In this document: piece after piece, positions 16,922-27,368 of the stretch
Position numbering within the stretch: the first letter of the stretch is position 1
Layout of the letters: every line of letters starts with the position of its first letter
Source of the DNA: Rickettsiales bacterium
GTDB lineage: Bacteria; Pseudomonadota; Alphaproteobacteria; Rickettsiales; JABSSG01
Direction: 5' to 3'
NCBI GenBank assembly: GCA_020049805.1
Contig: JAGVLN010000021.1
Location: 1 to 50,170 of the forward strand
DNA length: 50,170 bases
The notes under the pieces: generated by a model
What the model saw: only the letters and a program-made list of their open reading frames with translations
The model's database searches: none
Told to the model about the DNA's origin: nothing
Program-made: the position numbers and the translations under genes

Positions 16922-18625
16922 TTACTTAAAAATACTCATATCAATTTGAATATTATGATATTTAGCTAGTTCGTGTGAATGACTTATAGTAATTATGGTA
17001 GAGTTTTTTAATTGACTATTTAATATTTCAAAAGTTATTTGTTGTAATTCTGCATCTAAAGAAGAAGTAGGTTCATCCATTATAATCCATTGTGGTTTAT
17101 GAATTAGTACCCTAATTATTGATATTCGCTGCTGTTCCCCAATTGATAGAGTTAAACTCCAATCTTGTTCTTGATCTAATTTATTTATTAAATGTTCTAG
17201 ATGCATTAATTTTAAATAGTTTGCTAATTCAATATCATTTATAGGGCTAGTATTACTTGGATAAATTATTACTTCTCGTAAAGTCGCAATTGGCATATAG
17301 CTTTTTTGGGGCACAAAAAACATACTGGCAGAAGGTAAAGTAATATTACCTTGACCATACGGCCATAATCCTGCAATAGTACGCACAAAGGTGCTTTTTC
17401 CTATGCCACTATGGCCAGTAATTAAAACTCTATCTTTGGAATTGACAGTTAAATTTATGTTTCTAAGTAATATTTGACCATCAGGTGTATTAAGAGTTAA
17501 ATTTTCACATATTAAGTTATGGCCATTAGTATGGGTGAGGATTATTTTGCTATGCTTACGATAAAATTTGGCGTTATTTAAATGTTGTTCAAGTTGTAAT
17601 AGACGACGAGAGGAAGCAAGCCATGCTGTAATAGTTGGAAACACTTTTATTATAATCGATAAAGAGTTTTTTACTGATTCAAAAGCACCTTTTATTTGCA
17701 TTAATGTGCCCAAGGTAAAAATACCTGCAAAATACATAGGTGCAGCTACGATAAGTGGTACTACAGTATCTAGATGGATATATAAATTACGCCATATGTC
17801 TAAATATACAGTACGAATTACTATATTATAAAAGTTGTTCTTAATATCATTAAAACAATCTTGTAAGTTTTTGATTTCAGGAGCAGTATCATTATATAAA
17901 GCTATCTCTTCACGTTTTTCACGAATTCTAATTAAGGAGTAGCGGAAATTAGCTTCAAATTTTTCTTGAGTAAAATCTAATGCTATTAAAGGCGCACCAA
18001 TCTTTATAGCAATATATGTTCCGCCAATGCTATAAAGTAGAGCGATCCATAATAAATAACCATGAATATTTATATCAAGGCCAATAATATTAGTTAAGTT
18101 AATTGTACCAGATAAATTCCATAAAATTGCTGTAAAAGAAACTAAAGAGATAGACTCTCTGAAAATTATTAAAAAGAAATCTAAAGAATGTTTTGAAAAA
18201 AATGCTAGGTCCTGGCTAATACGCTGATCTGGATTGTCAGGATGATCGGCAAGTAACATTGTTCGGTAAAAGCTATTATTATATAGCCATTTTTTAGTAA
18301 AATTATCAGTTAGCCATTTTCGCCAAATAAAACCTAAGATGCTAGTTAGGTAATAATTGACGTTAAAAGTTGCCACCATGGCAAATACTATTGGTATGTA
18401 AATGTATAGTTGCTGGAGTAGGGCTGGAAAGTTTTTATCTCCTATGGCATTGTATAATTTGTTATTCCATTTGTTGATTTCGACATAACCATAAACTATT
18501 AGAATATTACAGACCAATATTATTAATAACATTGACCAAGCTTTAATTTTTTGCTCTGATTTCCAAAAAGGAGTAATAAACTGCCAGATCAGGCGGAATT
18601 CAGCAAAAAAATCCTTCATTTTCAT
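16922..18625 (-). CDS. ABC transporter, membrane and ATPase fused (SbmA/YddA-like)
   Basis: Half-size ABC exporter or importer of the ABC_membrane_2/SbmA-BacA-like type, working as a homodimer in the inner membrane. The N-terminal ~330 residues carry six membrane segments and the group's NPDQRISQD motif near residue 130. The ATPase has Walker A GHSGIGKST near residue 403, signature LSIGEQQR, Walker B WIIMDEPTSSLD and a final THSHE-like ISHSHE. Relatives move peptides, vitamin B12 or very-long-chain acyl groups, so the substrate is open. It begins 5 bp after ispG and is co-transcribed with it; no Shine-Dalgarno is visible, and a second ATG two codons later is an alternative start. Confidence 0.85.
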   Translation of the reverse strand: MKMKDFFAEFRLIWQFITPFWKSEQKIKAWSMLLIILVCNILIVYGYVEINKWNNKLYNAIGDKNFPALLQQLYIYIPIVFAMVATFNVNYYLTSILGFIWRKWLTDNFTKKWLYNNSFYRTMLLADHPDNPDQRISQDLAFFSKHSLDFFLIIFRESISLVSFTAILWNLSGTINLTNIIGLDINIHGYLLWIALLYSIGGTYIAIKIGAPLIALDFTQEKFEANFRYSLIRIREKREEIALYNDTAPEIKNLQDCFNDIKNNFYNIVIRTVYLDIWRNLYIHLDTVVPLIVAAPMYFAGIFTLGTLMQIKGAFESVKNSLSIIIKVFPTITAWLASSRRLLQLEQHLNNAKFYRKHSKIILTHTNGHNLICENLTLNTPDGQILLRNINLTVNSKDRVLITGHSGIGKSTFVRTIAGLWPYGQGNITLPSASMFFVPQKSYMPIATLREVIIYPSNTSPINDIELANYLKLMHLEHLINKLDQEQDWSLTLSIGEQQRISIIRVLIHKPQWIIMDEPTSSLDAELQQITFEILNSQLKNSTIITISHSHELAKYHNIQIDMSIFK

Positions 18626-18630
18626 GGAGA

Positions 18631-19863
18631 TTAACCGGCTTGAGTATATTTGGTAGTGATATAGTTAAGTAATATTTCTTTAAAATCTTGAGCAATATTT
18701 TCGCCACGTAAAGTGTGAGCTTTTACGCCATCAATAAATACAGGTGCTACTGGTGATTCACCACTACCTGGTAAACTAATGCCAATATTAGCGTGTTTAC
18801 TTTCACCAGGGCCATTAACAATACAGCCCATAACAGCTATATTCATATTTTCTACACCAGGATAGGAGTTTTTCCAAACCGGCATATTTTCAGTAATATA
18901 GCTTTGGATATTTTCAGCTAATTCTTGAAAATAAGTACTAGTTGTACGGCCACATCCTGGGCAGGCACTTATTTGAGGAGTAAAAGAACGTAAACCTAAT
19001 GACTGTAAAATTTCTTGGCACACGATTACTTCTTTAGTTCTAGATTCATTAGGATTAGGTGTTAAAGAAGCGCGAATAGTATCACCGATACCTTGTTGTA
19101 AGAGTATAGATAACCCAGCTGTAGTAGCAACTATACTTTTACTGCCCATACCAGCTTCGGTTAAACCTAAATGTAGAGCGTAATTTGAACGTTTAGCTAA
19201 TTTTTGATAAACAGCTACTAAATCTTGAACTCGGCTTACTTTAGCAGAAACTACAATTTTATCAGCTGATAAACCAATATCTTCAGCTTGTTTAGAGCTG
19301 AGCAGGGCAGAAAGCACCAAAGCTTCACGCATCACTTCATCGGCACTTTTTGGATTTGATAATTTGGTATTATCATCCATCAGTTTAGTAGAAAGATCTT
19401 GATCTAAGCTGCCCCAGTTTACTCCTACCCTGATAGGTTTATTATACTGGATAGCGCATTCAACCATCATTTCGAATTGTTTATCACGCTTTTGACCAAA
19501 CCCGACATTACCAGGATTAATCCGATATTTAGCTAAAGCTTGAGCGCATTCAGGATATTCAGTAAGTAATTTATGGCCATTATAATGAAAACATCCTACT
19601 AGAGGTATATTAAGTCCTTCTTTATAAAGCAGTTCATAAATAGTTGCTACAGATTTAGCAGCAGCTTCATTATTAACAGTAATCCGGACGATTTCAGAGC
19701 CAGCTAAATATAAGTCTTTTACTTGCTTGAAGGTAGCAAGCGCATCAGCGGTGTCAGTATTAGTCATGCTTTGTACAACTATCGGCGCATTGCCACCAAT
19801 TGTTACATTTCCGACTTTCACCGCATGAGTTTTATGACGATTAATATTAGTAAGAGCGACCAT
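18631..19863 (-). CDS. ispG: 4-hydroxy-3-methylbut-2-enyl diphosphate synthase
   Basis: Iron-sulfur enzyme of the non-mevalonate isoprenoid pathway: converts MEcPP to HMBPP. The 410-residue protein has the TIM-barrel start ([20 protein letters not shown]), the GVNWGSLD and GLTEAGMG blocks, and the 4Fe-4S ligands Cys301 and Cys304 ([10 protein letters not shown]), Cys347 ([12 protein letters not shown]) and Glu354. All are intact. To my knowledge Rickettsia proper has lost this pathway while other Rickettsiales keep it, so the gene helps place the organism. It leads a two-gene unit with the ABC transporter. Confidence 0.96.
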   Translation of the reverse strand: MVALTNINRHKTHAVKVGNVTIGGNAPIVVQSMTNTDTADALATFKQVKDLYLAGSEIVRITVNNEAAAKSVATIYELLYKEGLNIPLVGCFHYNGHKLLTEYPECAQALAKYRINPGNVGFGQKRDKQFEMMVECAIQYNKPIRVGVNWGSLDQDLSTKLMDDNTKLSNPKSADEVMREALVLSALLSSKQAEDIGLSADKIVVSAKVSRVQDLVAVYQKLAKRSNYALHLGLTEAGMGSKSIVATTAGLSILLQQGIGDTIRASLTPNPNESRTKEVIVCQEILQSLGLRSFTPQISACPGCGRTTSTYFQELAENIQSYITENMPVWKNSYPGVENMNIAVMGCIVNGPGESKHANIGISLPGSGESPVAPVFIDGVKAHTLRGENIAQDFKEILLNYITTKYTQAG

Positions 19864-20128
19864 TTGAATCAGGTTATAAGGCTAAGTTTTGCTTATAATT
19901 ATATATACTATTTTTGTTTATGAAGCAACTTTTAATATATTAGCTTTATTTTAGCTAATAGTAAGAATATAGGAGACTTAAATTAATTCATTTAAAATAC
20001 ATAAGGTAGGATTAAAAGAGCAACAGCTATTCTATTCTATACTATATAAATTTATTACTAATTGAGTATTAATAGAAATATTAAATTAAAGATAATATAC
20101 TTATGGAAAACAAAAGAGGTAATTTCCT

Positions 20129-20740
20129 ATGCCAGAAAAATATGAACCATATGGTAAAATTTCAATGAAAAATGATTTTTATTATGCCTTAGCTACAGAT
20201 ATATGTGATATGTCACATGAAGAAGCTATGAGAGCTAATCCAATAGCACTTCATTATGCTTATGAGGCTAATAAATATAGTAGTGAAGATGGAATGACAC
20301 TAACAGATTCTGATGGGTTTAAGTATTTTTATGATAAAACTAAAGGTTTAACTAGCAATAAAATTTATGTAACTGCTTTAGTGGGTGTCGATAATGTAGA
20401 TTTTGTAGCAACATCTAAATGTTTTGATGATGAACCTGGAGCCAGGTTAGTACTTTCAGAAATTTCTAACTATTCGAAAAAAGGAATTTCTCCAGTAAAG
20501 GTTTTACAATTTTACGGGAATTGTACAAATGAAAAGCAAGTAAAAGCAAATAAAGACTTTTTAGCAACTTGTGGTGGAGATATTGATAAAGCCCTAAAAT
20601 TATTATCTGAAGTAGGGAGATCTACTGATAAAGCTAAAAAATTAATTAAAGAAGATGATGGTAGATCAACAATTTCTAATGCTTCCTCAGTTTCAACAGG
20701 TCGCCGTCGAAGAGGCTCATCAAGTTCAATAGAATTTTGA
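20129..20740 (+). CDS. Orphan protein with Arg/Ser-rich C-terminal tail
   Basis: Not recognised. The 203-residue product has no signal peptide or membrane segment. Residues 1-160 look like a compact mixed alpha/beta domain with three cysteines (CDM, SKCF, GNCTN, plus ATCGG makes four). Residues 160-203 are a disordered-looking tail with a run of Lys/Asp/Ser ending GRRRRGSSSSIEF. The ATG follows GAGG by 9 bp. It stands alone between two minus-strand genes, with 265 bp upstream. A flexible basic C-terminus is common in type IV effectors of Rickettsiales, so secretion is possible but not shown. Confidence 0.6.
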   Translation: MPEKYEPYGKISMKNDFYYALATDICDMSHEEAMRANPIALHYAYEANKYSSEDGMTLTDSDGFKYFYDKTKGLTSNKIYVTALVGVDNVDFVATSKCFDDEPGARLVLSEISNYSKKGISPVKVLQFYGNCTNEKQVKANKDFLATCGGDIDKALKLLSEVGRSTDKAKKLIKEDDGRSTISNASSVSTGRRRRGSSSSIEF

Positions 20741-20844
20741 CCCTGGTTCATCATGAGGTTTAGAGTTGACTTATGTCTAATATAGGATGTAACGAAACGA
20801 ATATCCAACCTTAGATTTTACCAAAGCATTATTCTTTTTGTTTT

Positions 20845-22056
20845 TTATAGATTTTTATTATTTAGCTTATTATTTATTATCTGCAGACGATAAAACAAGA
20901 TAAGACTGATAAGGCATATTACTAAATACATCAATGCCATAAAGATTTGTGTTTCGGTTTTAAGGAAAGTTATAAATGTAGTTACTGTAAAAACTCCAGC
21001 AGAAACTAAGCATCCAAATATAGCACTGGCAGTTCCACGGATATCAGGGAAAAAGCCGACACTCATCGTCATGATATTTGGAAAAGCTAAGCCACAAAAA
21101 TAAAATAGAAAGAATGTTGGAATCAAAATAATATAAATATTTAGTTTAAACATGAGTCCAACAATTACCATAATAATAGCCATAATAATGGTTCCAAAAA
21201 GGCTAAAGAAAACAATTTTTTCTGACTTTAAGTGACGTATCATCCGACTATTACTAAGATTTCCTATGAAATAACCAAGCCCCAAAAACAACGCAGCATG
21301 CCCATAAGCGACTGCTGAATAATGCAAAGTTTCTTGAATTATGAAAGGAGCAATCGTATTAAAAACTACCAACATGGAATAAATTAAAGAACCGATAATA
21401 GAATATCCAATAAACAATGGATGGGTAACTATCTCATTGAGTGTATGCCTAATCTTAATAGGAACAAGTGGCACTAGATAAATATTTGTTTCAGCCAAAA
21501 CCACAGCTGCATAAGTAAAAGTTAATAGTCCATAAATGCCAAAAAAATAAAAATCTGCCTGCCAATTAAAACAATGCTGTAAATACCCGCCTATAAATGG
21601 TCCAAGAATTGGTCCCAAAGCCCAACTAGTTGAAAGATAAGTCATTGCGGATATACGCATGAGACCACTGAAACAGTCCGTCACAATAGCACGACAAACA
21701 ACAGCAGCTCCTGCGATTGCAAAGCCTTGTAAAAAACGACAAATAATCAACATCGTAATGCTGATAGAAAAGACCGATAAAAAACTTATCAGTGTAAACA
21801 TTATTCCACTCATTACTAAAATTTTCTTTCTACCCAAGCTATCAGATAAAATACCTAATAGTAATTGTCCACTAGCATATCCTAACATGTATAGTCCGAT
21901 AGTAAGCTGTACTAGATGTTTTTGTGCATGAAAATAATGTGCAATTGCAGGCAACGAGGGCACATACAAATCAACTCCTGTACCCATTAAAAAGGGAATT
22001 ATAAGGAGTAAAATAAAAATATGTCGTTTTTGTGAAGTAGAAATTTGTATAGTCAT
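20845..22056 (-). CDS. Bcr/CflA-type MFS drug-resistance transporter
   Basis: Proton-driven exporter of the major facilitator superfamily, inner membrane. About 12 hydrophobic segments over 403 residues. Near the start MGTGVDLYVPSLPAI is the typical first-helix pattern of Bcr/CflA (D12-type Asp in TM1), followed by the MFS motif A GILSDSLGRKKIL and motif C-like WALGPILGPFIGGYL. Substrates of the family include bicyclomycin, chloramphenicol and sulfonamides; some members export cysteine or siderophores. It stands alone. The 278 bp upstream hold no gene; a short frame at about 22200-22255 is mentioned among rejected items. Confidence 0.88.
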   Translation of the reverse strand: MTIQISTSQKRHIFILLLIIPFLMGTGVDLYVPSLPAIAHYFHAQKHLVQLTIGLYMLGYASGQLLLGILSDSLGRKKILVMSGIMFTLISFLSVFSISITMLIICRFLQGFAIAGAAVVCRAIVTDCFSGLMRISAMTYLSTSWALGPILGPFIGGYLQHCFNWQADFYFFGIYGLLTFTYAAVVLAETNIYLVPLVPIKIRHTLNEIVTHPLFIGYSIIGSLIYSMLVVFNTIAPFIIQETLHYSAVAYGHAALFLGLGYFIGNLSNSRMIRHLKSEKIVFFSLFGTIIMAIIMVIVGLMFKLNIYIILIPTFFLFYFCGLAFPNIMTMSVGFFPDIRGTASAIFGCLVSAGVFTVTTFITFLKTETQIFMALMYLVICLISLILFYRLQIINNKLNNKNL

Positions 22057-22334
22057 ATATTTTGTAAATTTTTAACAAAAATTATTTGGAAAAGTGGTTG
22101 TTATTGTTTCCTTAATAATTTTAGCATCACTACTCACTTAGAGATTATAGTAATGCACAAACACAGGTTTCCTATATCAATGCTATCATAATAATTGTAC
22201 TGGTTACAAGAAGAACTTAGCCGAAAATGATCATGCATTAATTAATAGGCTTTAATACCATCATCCAAGCCATTAATATGGCGGAAAATATTTCTTATTT
22301 GTATAGCTATAGATTAATGTTTTAGTATTTATAA

Positions 22335-23051
22335 CTAAGAATGTTCATTTATAATGGAAACCACTCCTACTACTCCTACTATTACTATTGCGGTAACTAT
22401 CATACAGCAGCATAAAATCCCAGTATTTCCTTCTGGCAACTCTTGAGTTGGAGTAGCTATATCTATATGTTGATTTTCTATTAATCGACCTGATTCAGCA
22501 TAATCTACGGTTATATGACCTAACAAAGTAAGTGCATGAGTTTCTCTTAATAAAGCTACATCTGTTTCTAATAATGAAGCCCTCATTTCATCAATATTTG
22601 CTTCAGTTCTTTGCTGAGCCAATAATACTAAATTATTTACAACTAATGGACCGCAATCATAGGGATTATCTTGTTGTCTAATGCCTAAGTCAATTATTTC
22701 AGCATCAGTATCTATCATTCTTGTATCTATCATTCTTAATTGATTGATCAATAATTCAGCATTTGGCCTAAAACCTAAAGCAAGACCTAATGGATCATTA
22801 TAAATAAGTTGTATTCTACCTTCATGGAGTCTAATAATAGCTCCAACCCAATGATTATTATCAATATTTATAGGTAATACAGCTATTCTTCCTTCAAATG
22901 CAACTTCAATTGCTCTACGTATTGAATCTTGAAGCATCGCCCCATTATTAAGAAGTATATGGTCAAAAATTTCAAATCTTGGTTCTGATAATGAATCTCT
23001 AAGCAATCTGCTTATATCATCTTCAGTATATTGATAAAAAGGGCCTAGCAT
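22335..23051 (-). CDS. Ulp1-like (C48/CE clan) cysteine protease, tail-anchored
   Basis: Likely deubiquitinase- or deSUMOylase-type protease. Over 238 residues the catalytic set is visible in the right order: NNHWVG (His67-Trp68), LIYNDPLG (Asn85/Asp86), RQQDNPYDCGP (Gln126 or 127 for the oxyanion, nucleophile Cys133). A single hydrophobic segment closes the protein (about 212-234, after three consecutive cysteines 214-216), leaving only NEHS outside: a tail anchor, perhaps with lipidatable cysteines. Bacteria lack ubiquitin and SUMO, so the target is probably a host protein (inference, as for chlamydial ChlaDub enzymes). A 15-bp tandem duplication gives RMIDTRMIDT (107-116). Transcribed away from tRNA-fMet. 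Confidence 0.8.
   Translation of the reverse strand: MLGPFYQYTEDDISRLLRDSLSEPRFEIFDHILLNNGAMLQDSIRRAIEVAFEGRIAVLPINIDNNHWVGAIIRLHEGRIQLIYNDPLGLALGFRPNAELLINQLRMIDTRMIDTDAEIIDLGIRQQDNPYDCGPLVVNNLVLLAQQRTEANIDEMRASLLETDVALLRETHALTLLGHITVDYAESGRLIENQHIDIATPTQELPEGNTGILCCCMIVTAIVIVGVVGVVSIINEHS
22708..22737 (-). repeat. 15-bp exact tandem duplication inside the protease gene
   Basis: GTATCTATCATTCTT is repeated without a gap at 22708-22722 and 22723-22737. It keeps the reading frame and duplicates five residues (RMIDT) between the catalytic Asp region and Cys133. Probably a recent slippage event. Confidence 0.9.
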
Positions 23052-23107
23052 TAAAAATTCTCAGGTGACAATACTTAATATGATTTCTTAGAATACTTAT
23101 TAGAGCT

Positions 23108-23184
<77 letters not shown>

Positions 23185-23309
23185 ATCACAGTAATGCTTA
23201 TACATCTATAATCGAAGAAAGGCAAGAAATATTATTATAACTCTGCGTTAAGATTTAGCATCTGTAACTTAATGATAGTCAAGCAAGAGATAAATTTAAT
23301 TTTGCACCT

Positions 23310-23337
23310 TGACAAAAGTTAACTATTCGTTAAACTA
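23310..23337 (+). promoter_or_regulatory. Candidate promoter for the second Ulp1-like gene
   Basis: TTGACA at 23310-23315 and TAAACT at 23332-23337 with a 16-bp spacer, 28 bp before the ATG at 23366. No Shine-Dalgarno follows, so the leader would be about 20 nt. Confidence 0.5.
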
Positions 23338-23365
23338 ATGGTAGTTAATTTATTATTTAAATATT

Positions 23366-23959
23366 ATGCCAGTTTCAACACTAGTTTCTGAAGAATATGG
23401 GAAAAAAGCATTAAGAGGTCTAGGAGAAGACCAGATATGTGCTGTTTTACGCCAATATTTTGCCCAAATCGCTAAAACTGAAGATGTACATGTATATAAG
23501 GTTTCAGCAGATAATACCAGAGAAGATTTTTCCTTAGTAGATCAATTATTATCTCAAGGTATATTAACAGCAGAAAAAAATTATTTGGTTATTCCACTGC
23601 CAGTAAATAACGGCGCGCATTCGACCATAATAGTGGTAAATCGTACTAAGCATGAAATTTCTTTTATAGATTCATATGCAAACCCTATGCCTGCTCATAG
23701 AGCAGAAGAGTTAAAAATTTTATTCCCTGACTATGTTATTAGTGTATTAACTGATAAGAGTTTAAGTCAGCAACATGATAGTTGGAGTTGCGGTATTCAT
23801 GCAATATCAAATGCTATTGGGTTAGTAGATGGAAGTATTGATCTTTCTTCAAGAAAAGGATTGGAAGACGCGGTACACCGAGATACTGAGGCTCTTTCTG
23901 AATTATTCGTGCACCTTGCTGGAGAATGCGATGTTGCTTGCAGCGACTTTTTTAGTTAA
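23366..23959 (+). CDS. Second Ulp1-like (CE clan) cysteine protease
   Basis: Probable cysteine protease or acyltransferase of the CE clan. The 197 residues show GAHSTIIVVN (His85), ISFIDSYANP (Asp102), LSQQHDSWSCGIHAISNA (Gln135/136, Cys142) in the order and spacing of Ulp1 and chlamydial/rickettsial relatives. It shares only the catalytic motifs with the other protease across the tRNA; it has no membrane segment or signal peptide and should be soluble. The acidic, Cys-containing C-terminus (GECDVACSDFFS) is unusual. YopJ-type acetyltransferases share the fold, so activity as an acetyltransferase cannot be excluded. Convergent with obgE, with 14 bp between the genes. Confidence 0.78.
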   Translation: MPVSTLVSEEYGKKALRGLGEDQICAVLRQYFAQIAKTEDVHVYKVSADNTREDFSLVDQLLSQGILTAEKNYLVIPLPVNNGAHSTIIVVNRTKHEISFIDSYANPMPAHRAEELKILFPDYVISVLTDKSLSQQHDSWSCGIHAISNAIGLVDGSIDLSSRKGLEDAVHRDTEALSELFVHLAGECDVACSDFFS

Positions 23960-23973
23960 GTCCTAATAAAATT

Positions 23974-24984
<1,011 letters not shown>

Positions 24985-25015
24985 CTATAATAGAAAATAG
25001 GAGATTTGTTTAGAT

Positions 25016-25261
25016 CTAGAGTATATTAATAAAAACTCTGTCAGCTGATCTAGTGAATTTAACAACGCCGTTGATTAATGCAAATAAAGTATGATCTTTA
25101 CCCATACCAACATTTTTGCCAGCGTAATATTTGGTACCTAATTGACGAACTAGAATATTTCCAGCTAATACTGCTTGGCCATCGCTTCTTTTAAGACCGT
25201 GTCTACGACCTGCGGAATCCCGACCGTTATTTGAACTACCACCAGCTTTCTTCGTTGCCAT
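25016..25261 (-). CDS. rpmA: 50S ribosomal protein L27
   Basis: 81-residue L27 with the typical start [20 protein letters not shown], then [18 protein letters not shown] and a basic end. The mature N-terminus reaches the peptidyl-transferase centre; no extra N-terminal cleavage sequence as in Firmicutes is present. GAGGT precedes the ATG by 6 bp. It lies 13 bp after rplU. Confidence 0.98.
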   Translation of the reverse strand: MATKKAGGSSNNGRDSAGRRHGLKRSDGQAVLAGNILVRQLGTKYYAGKNVGMGKDHTLFALINGVVKFTRSADRVFINIL

Positions 25262-25274
25262 TATTTACCTCAAA

Positions 25275-25595
25275 CTATGCTATCTTAATATCTTTAATTA
25301 ACACATAAGTGCTATATTGACGATGACCGTTTTTACGACGGTAATTGTGACGTCTTTTCTTTTTGAAAACGATCACTTTTTCATCGCGAGCTTGTTTTAT
25401 AATTTCACCAATAACTTTAGCATCTTTAACGTAAGGTGCGCCAACTAAGGTATCACCTTTGTCACCTTTTTTTACTAATAATACATCAGTAAATTCGACT
25501 TTACTTCCAGGTTCACCCTCGATTTTCTCAATTTTTAAAATTAAATTTGGGGAAACGGTATGTTGTTTGCCACCTGAATTTATAACTGCGTACAT
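25275..25595 (-). CDS. rplU: 50S ribosomal protein L21
   Basis: 106-residue L21, starting [14 protein letters not shown] with the conserved VGAPYV block and the basic signature [14 protein letters not shown] near residues 80-93. First gene of rplU-rpmA, probably with obgE in one transcript. A promoter with a perfect TTGACA lies just upstream. Confidence 0.98.
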   Translation of the reverse strand: MYAVINSGGKQHTVSPNLILKIEKIEGEPGSKVEFTDVLLVKKGDKGDTLVGAPYVKDAKVIGEIIKQARDEKVIVFKKKRRHNYRRKNGHRQYSTYVLIKDIKIA

Positions 25596-25633
25596 CTTTT
25601 AGTCTCTTAGCCTAAAGTTATTTAAGTTTATCT

Positions 25634-25661
25634 ATTTAAACATTTTATCTGCACTTGTCAA
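25634..25661 (-). promoter_or_regulatory. Promoter of rplU-rpmA
   Basis: On the minus strand TTGACA (plus 25656-25661) and TTAAAT (plus 25634-25639) are 16 bp apart, about 39 bp before the rplU ATG. The perfect -35 in front of a ribosomal protein operon makes this one of the better promoter calls here. Confidence 0.6.
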
Positions 25662-25704
25662 ATATTTAAGTACAAAATTCATAATTTTTTATAAATGAAT
25701 TAAA

Positions 25705-26631
25705 TCAAGGAACTGTGTTGGGAAGTTTTTGCTTAATTCCACGTTTTTTCATCATTTTTAGGATGTCTTTTATTTTAGCTTGAGCGGCTTGTTTTCCTAA
25801 ATTATATAATTCCTCTTTACGGTTATCTTCAAACATACCAAAACCACTTAGGTTAGGATGGATATCTATATCAGCTGTAGCAGCTTGCATTCGAGATAAT
25901 TCGTAATAGGAAATGCATAAAGCTTTGTACGTTATGGTTAAAGCGTTAGATGGCATGTCATTATCTGGGCGAGCACTAATATCTATGGCGATAACCATTT
26001 TTGGCTTGAATTGTCTAGCGATTCCCACTGGTACAGGAGCAGCGGCACCGCCATCAAATAGAATATTATCATATAGTTTAATTGGTGCAAATGCCATAGG
26101 TAAAGCCGAAGAAGCATACACTGCTGGTGCAATAGGGCCTGCTCTAAATAAGTAAGCCTTATTAGTGTTCATACTAGTAGCAACGGCAATAAATGGTATT
26201 GGTAAATCTTCAATATTTTTACTTCTAAGATTGTCATGAATAAATTTTTGGAGATAAGAGCCCTTAGCTACGCTTTTAAAAGGAGCAGGGAATGATAGAT
26301 CTATGAGGTCCCATTTTTTTAACGGGTCTAATTTTTTTCTAATTGCTAAATAATTTGGATTATCAGCATACATTGCTCCAATTAGACTACCAGCACTAGT
26401 ACCTACTATCAGATCTACAGGTATACCATTTTTTTCTAATACCTCAATTGCGCCAAGCTGAGCAATGGCTTTAGCACCACCGCCACCTAATACTAAGGCT
26501 ACTTCAACATTTTCTATTTTTCTTGGAGCAGGCTGTTTGGATGGGGCATGCACCTCAAATTTATGAACGCAACCTGCAGTAAATAATATAAGAGAAAATA
26601 TAATAATTAAGTTTTTGAAATAGGAAAGCAT
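25705..26631 (-). CDS. Patatin-like phospholipase lipoprotein
   Basis: Serine lipid hydrolase predicted to be anchored in the envelope. The lipobox FTAGC puts the lipidated Cys at residue 21. The patatin set is complete: oxyanion loop GGGGAK (about 49-54), nucleophile Ser79 in GTSAG and catalytic Asp193 in DGGAAAPVP. The 308 residues resemble the RssA/YchK-type short patatins, not the rickettsial Pat1/Pat2 proteins that lack a lipoprotein signal (from memory). A role in membrane lipid turnover or in host membrane attack are both possible. It lies upstream of rplU on the same strand, separated by a dedicated promoter. Confidence 0.88.
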   Translation of the reverse strand: MLSYFKNLIIIFSLILFTAGCVHKFEVHAPSKQPAPRKIENVEVALVLGGGGAKAIAQLGAIEVLEKNGIPVDLIVGTSAGSLIGAMYADNPNYLAIRKKLDPLKKWDLIDLSFPAPFKSVAKGSYLQKFIHDNLRSKNIEDLPIPFIAVATSMNTNKAYLFRAGPIAPAVYASSALPMAFAPIKLYDNILFDGGAAAPVPVGIARQFKPKMVIAIDISARPDNDMPSNALTITYKALCISYYELSRMQAATADIDIHPNLSGFGMFEDNRKEELYNLGKQAAQAKIKDILKMMKKRGIKQKLPNTVP

Positions 26632-26749
26632 GTATATTTACCTGATAAATTCATTTTGAAATTATAGATTTGTTATAAAACAGTCAAGATAGACTTGCAT
26701 CAAAATATGAATCTAATATTATGGAGATGTTTTTATAAATGGAGGAGAT

Positions 26750-27358
26750 ATGAGCGTTATTAAACCAATCATGAAGCATGTTCCAGAACATATTATTACC
26801 CCTCATTTAGAACTACGTGTTCCAAGAGCAGGGGATGGGGTAAAAGTGCATGAGGCTCTTATTGATGGTTATGAAGATTATGTTTATTGGCTTAATTTTC
26901 CAGAAACTGTTCCAACTGTTGAAGCAGTTGAAGAAGATTGCCGTAAGCATGCTGCTGAATTTATTCTACGAAATAATATTCGTTATTTAATTATCAATAA
27001 ACAAACACAAGAAGTAATGGGACGTTGTTCTATTCCTTCATGTCAATCTAATTGGAAAATACCAATGTTTGGTATTAGCTATTTCATAGCTAAACGTTTT
27101 CGTGGTAATGGTTATGCTAGTGAAACAGTAAATGCTTTAACTAGAATGGCTTTTGAAGTCTTAAACGCTCTTAAGGTACAAGTAAAAGCTGATCCTGATA
27201 ATGTTGCTAGTGCTAAAATACCTCAAAGACTAGGTTTTGAACTTGAAGCTAAGCAAAAAGGAGAGTGGTTTCGTAAAGATAAACCTTTAGCGGAAGTGTA
27301 CACTTATGCGTTATTTGATTTGAAATCATTACGACCATTAGTAGTTAGATATGAATAA
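26750..27358 (+). CDS. GNAT acetyltransferase, RimJ/RimL type
   Basis: Acetyl-CoA-dependent N-acetyltransferase. The 202 residues show the family start (TPHLELRVPRAGDGVKVHEAL), the GISYFIAKRFRGNGYASETV block, with RGNGYA as the pyrophosphate-binding motif A, and the NVASAKIPQRLGFELEA block that usually closes the fold. The relatives acetylate ribosomal protein N-termini or small molecules; the target is unknown. A strong GGAGGAG precedes the ATG. It leads three plus-strand genes and its stop lies 10 bp before the next start. Confidence 0.85.
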   Translation: MSVIKPIMKHVPEHIITPHLELRVPRAGDGVKVHEALIDGYEDYVYWLNFPETVPTVEAVEEDCRKHAAEFILRNNIRYLIINKQTQEVMGRCSIPSCQSNWKIPMFGISYFIAKRFRGNGYASETVNALTRMAFEVLNALKVQVKADPDNVASAKIPQRLGFELEAKQKGEWFRKDKPLAEVYTYALFDLKSLRPLVVRYE

Positions 27359-27368
27359 AGGAAATGTT

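Noticed and set aside
22195-22255. Short frame reading TGYKKNLAENDHALINRL upstream of the tail-anchored protease, possibly a transposase remnant
   Set aside because: Only 18 codons, no flanking inverted repeats or target duplication seen; too little to call an insertion sequence.
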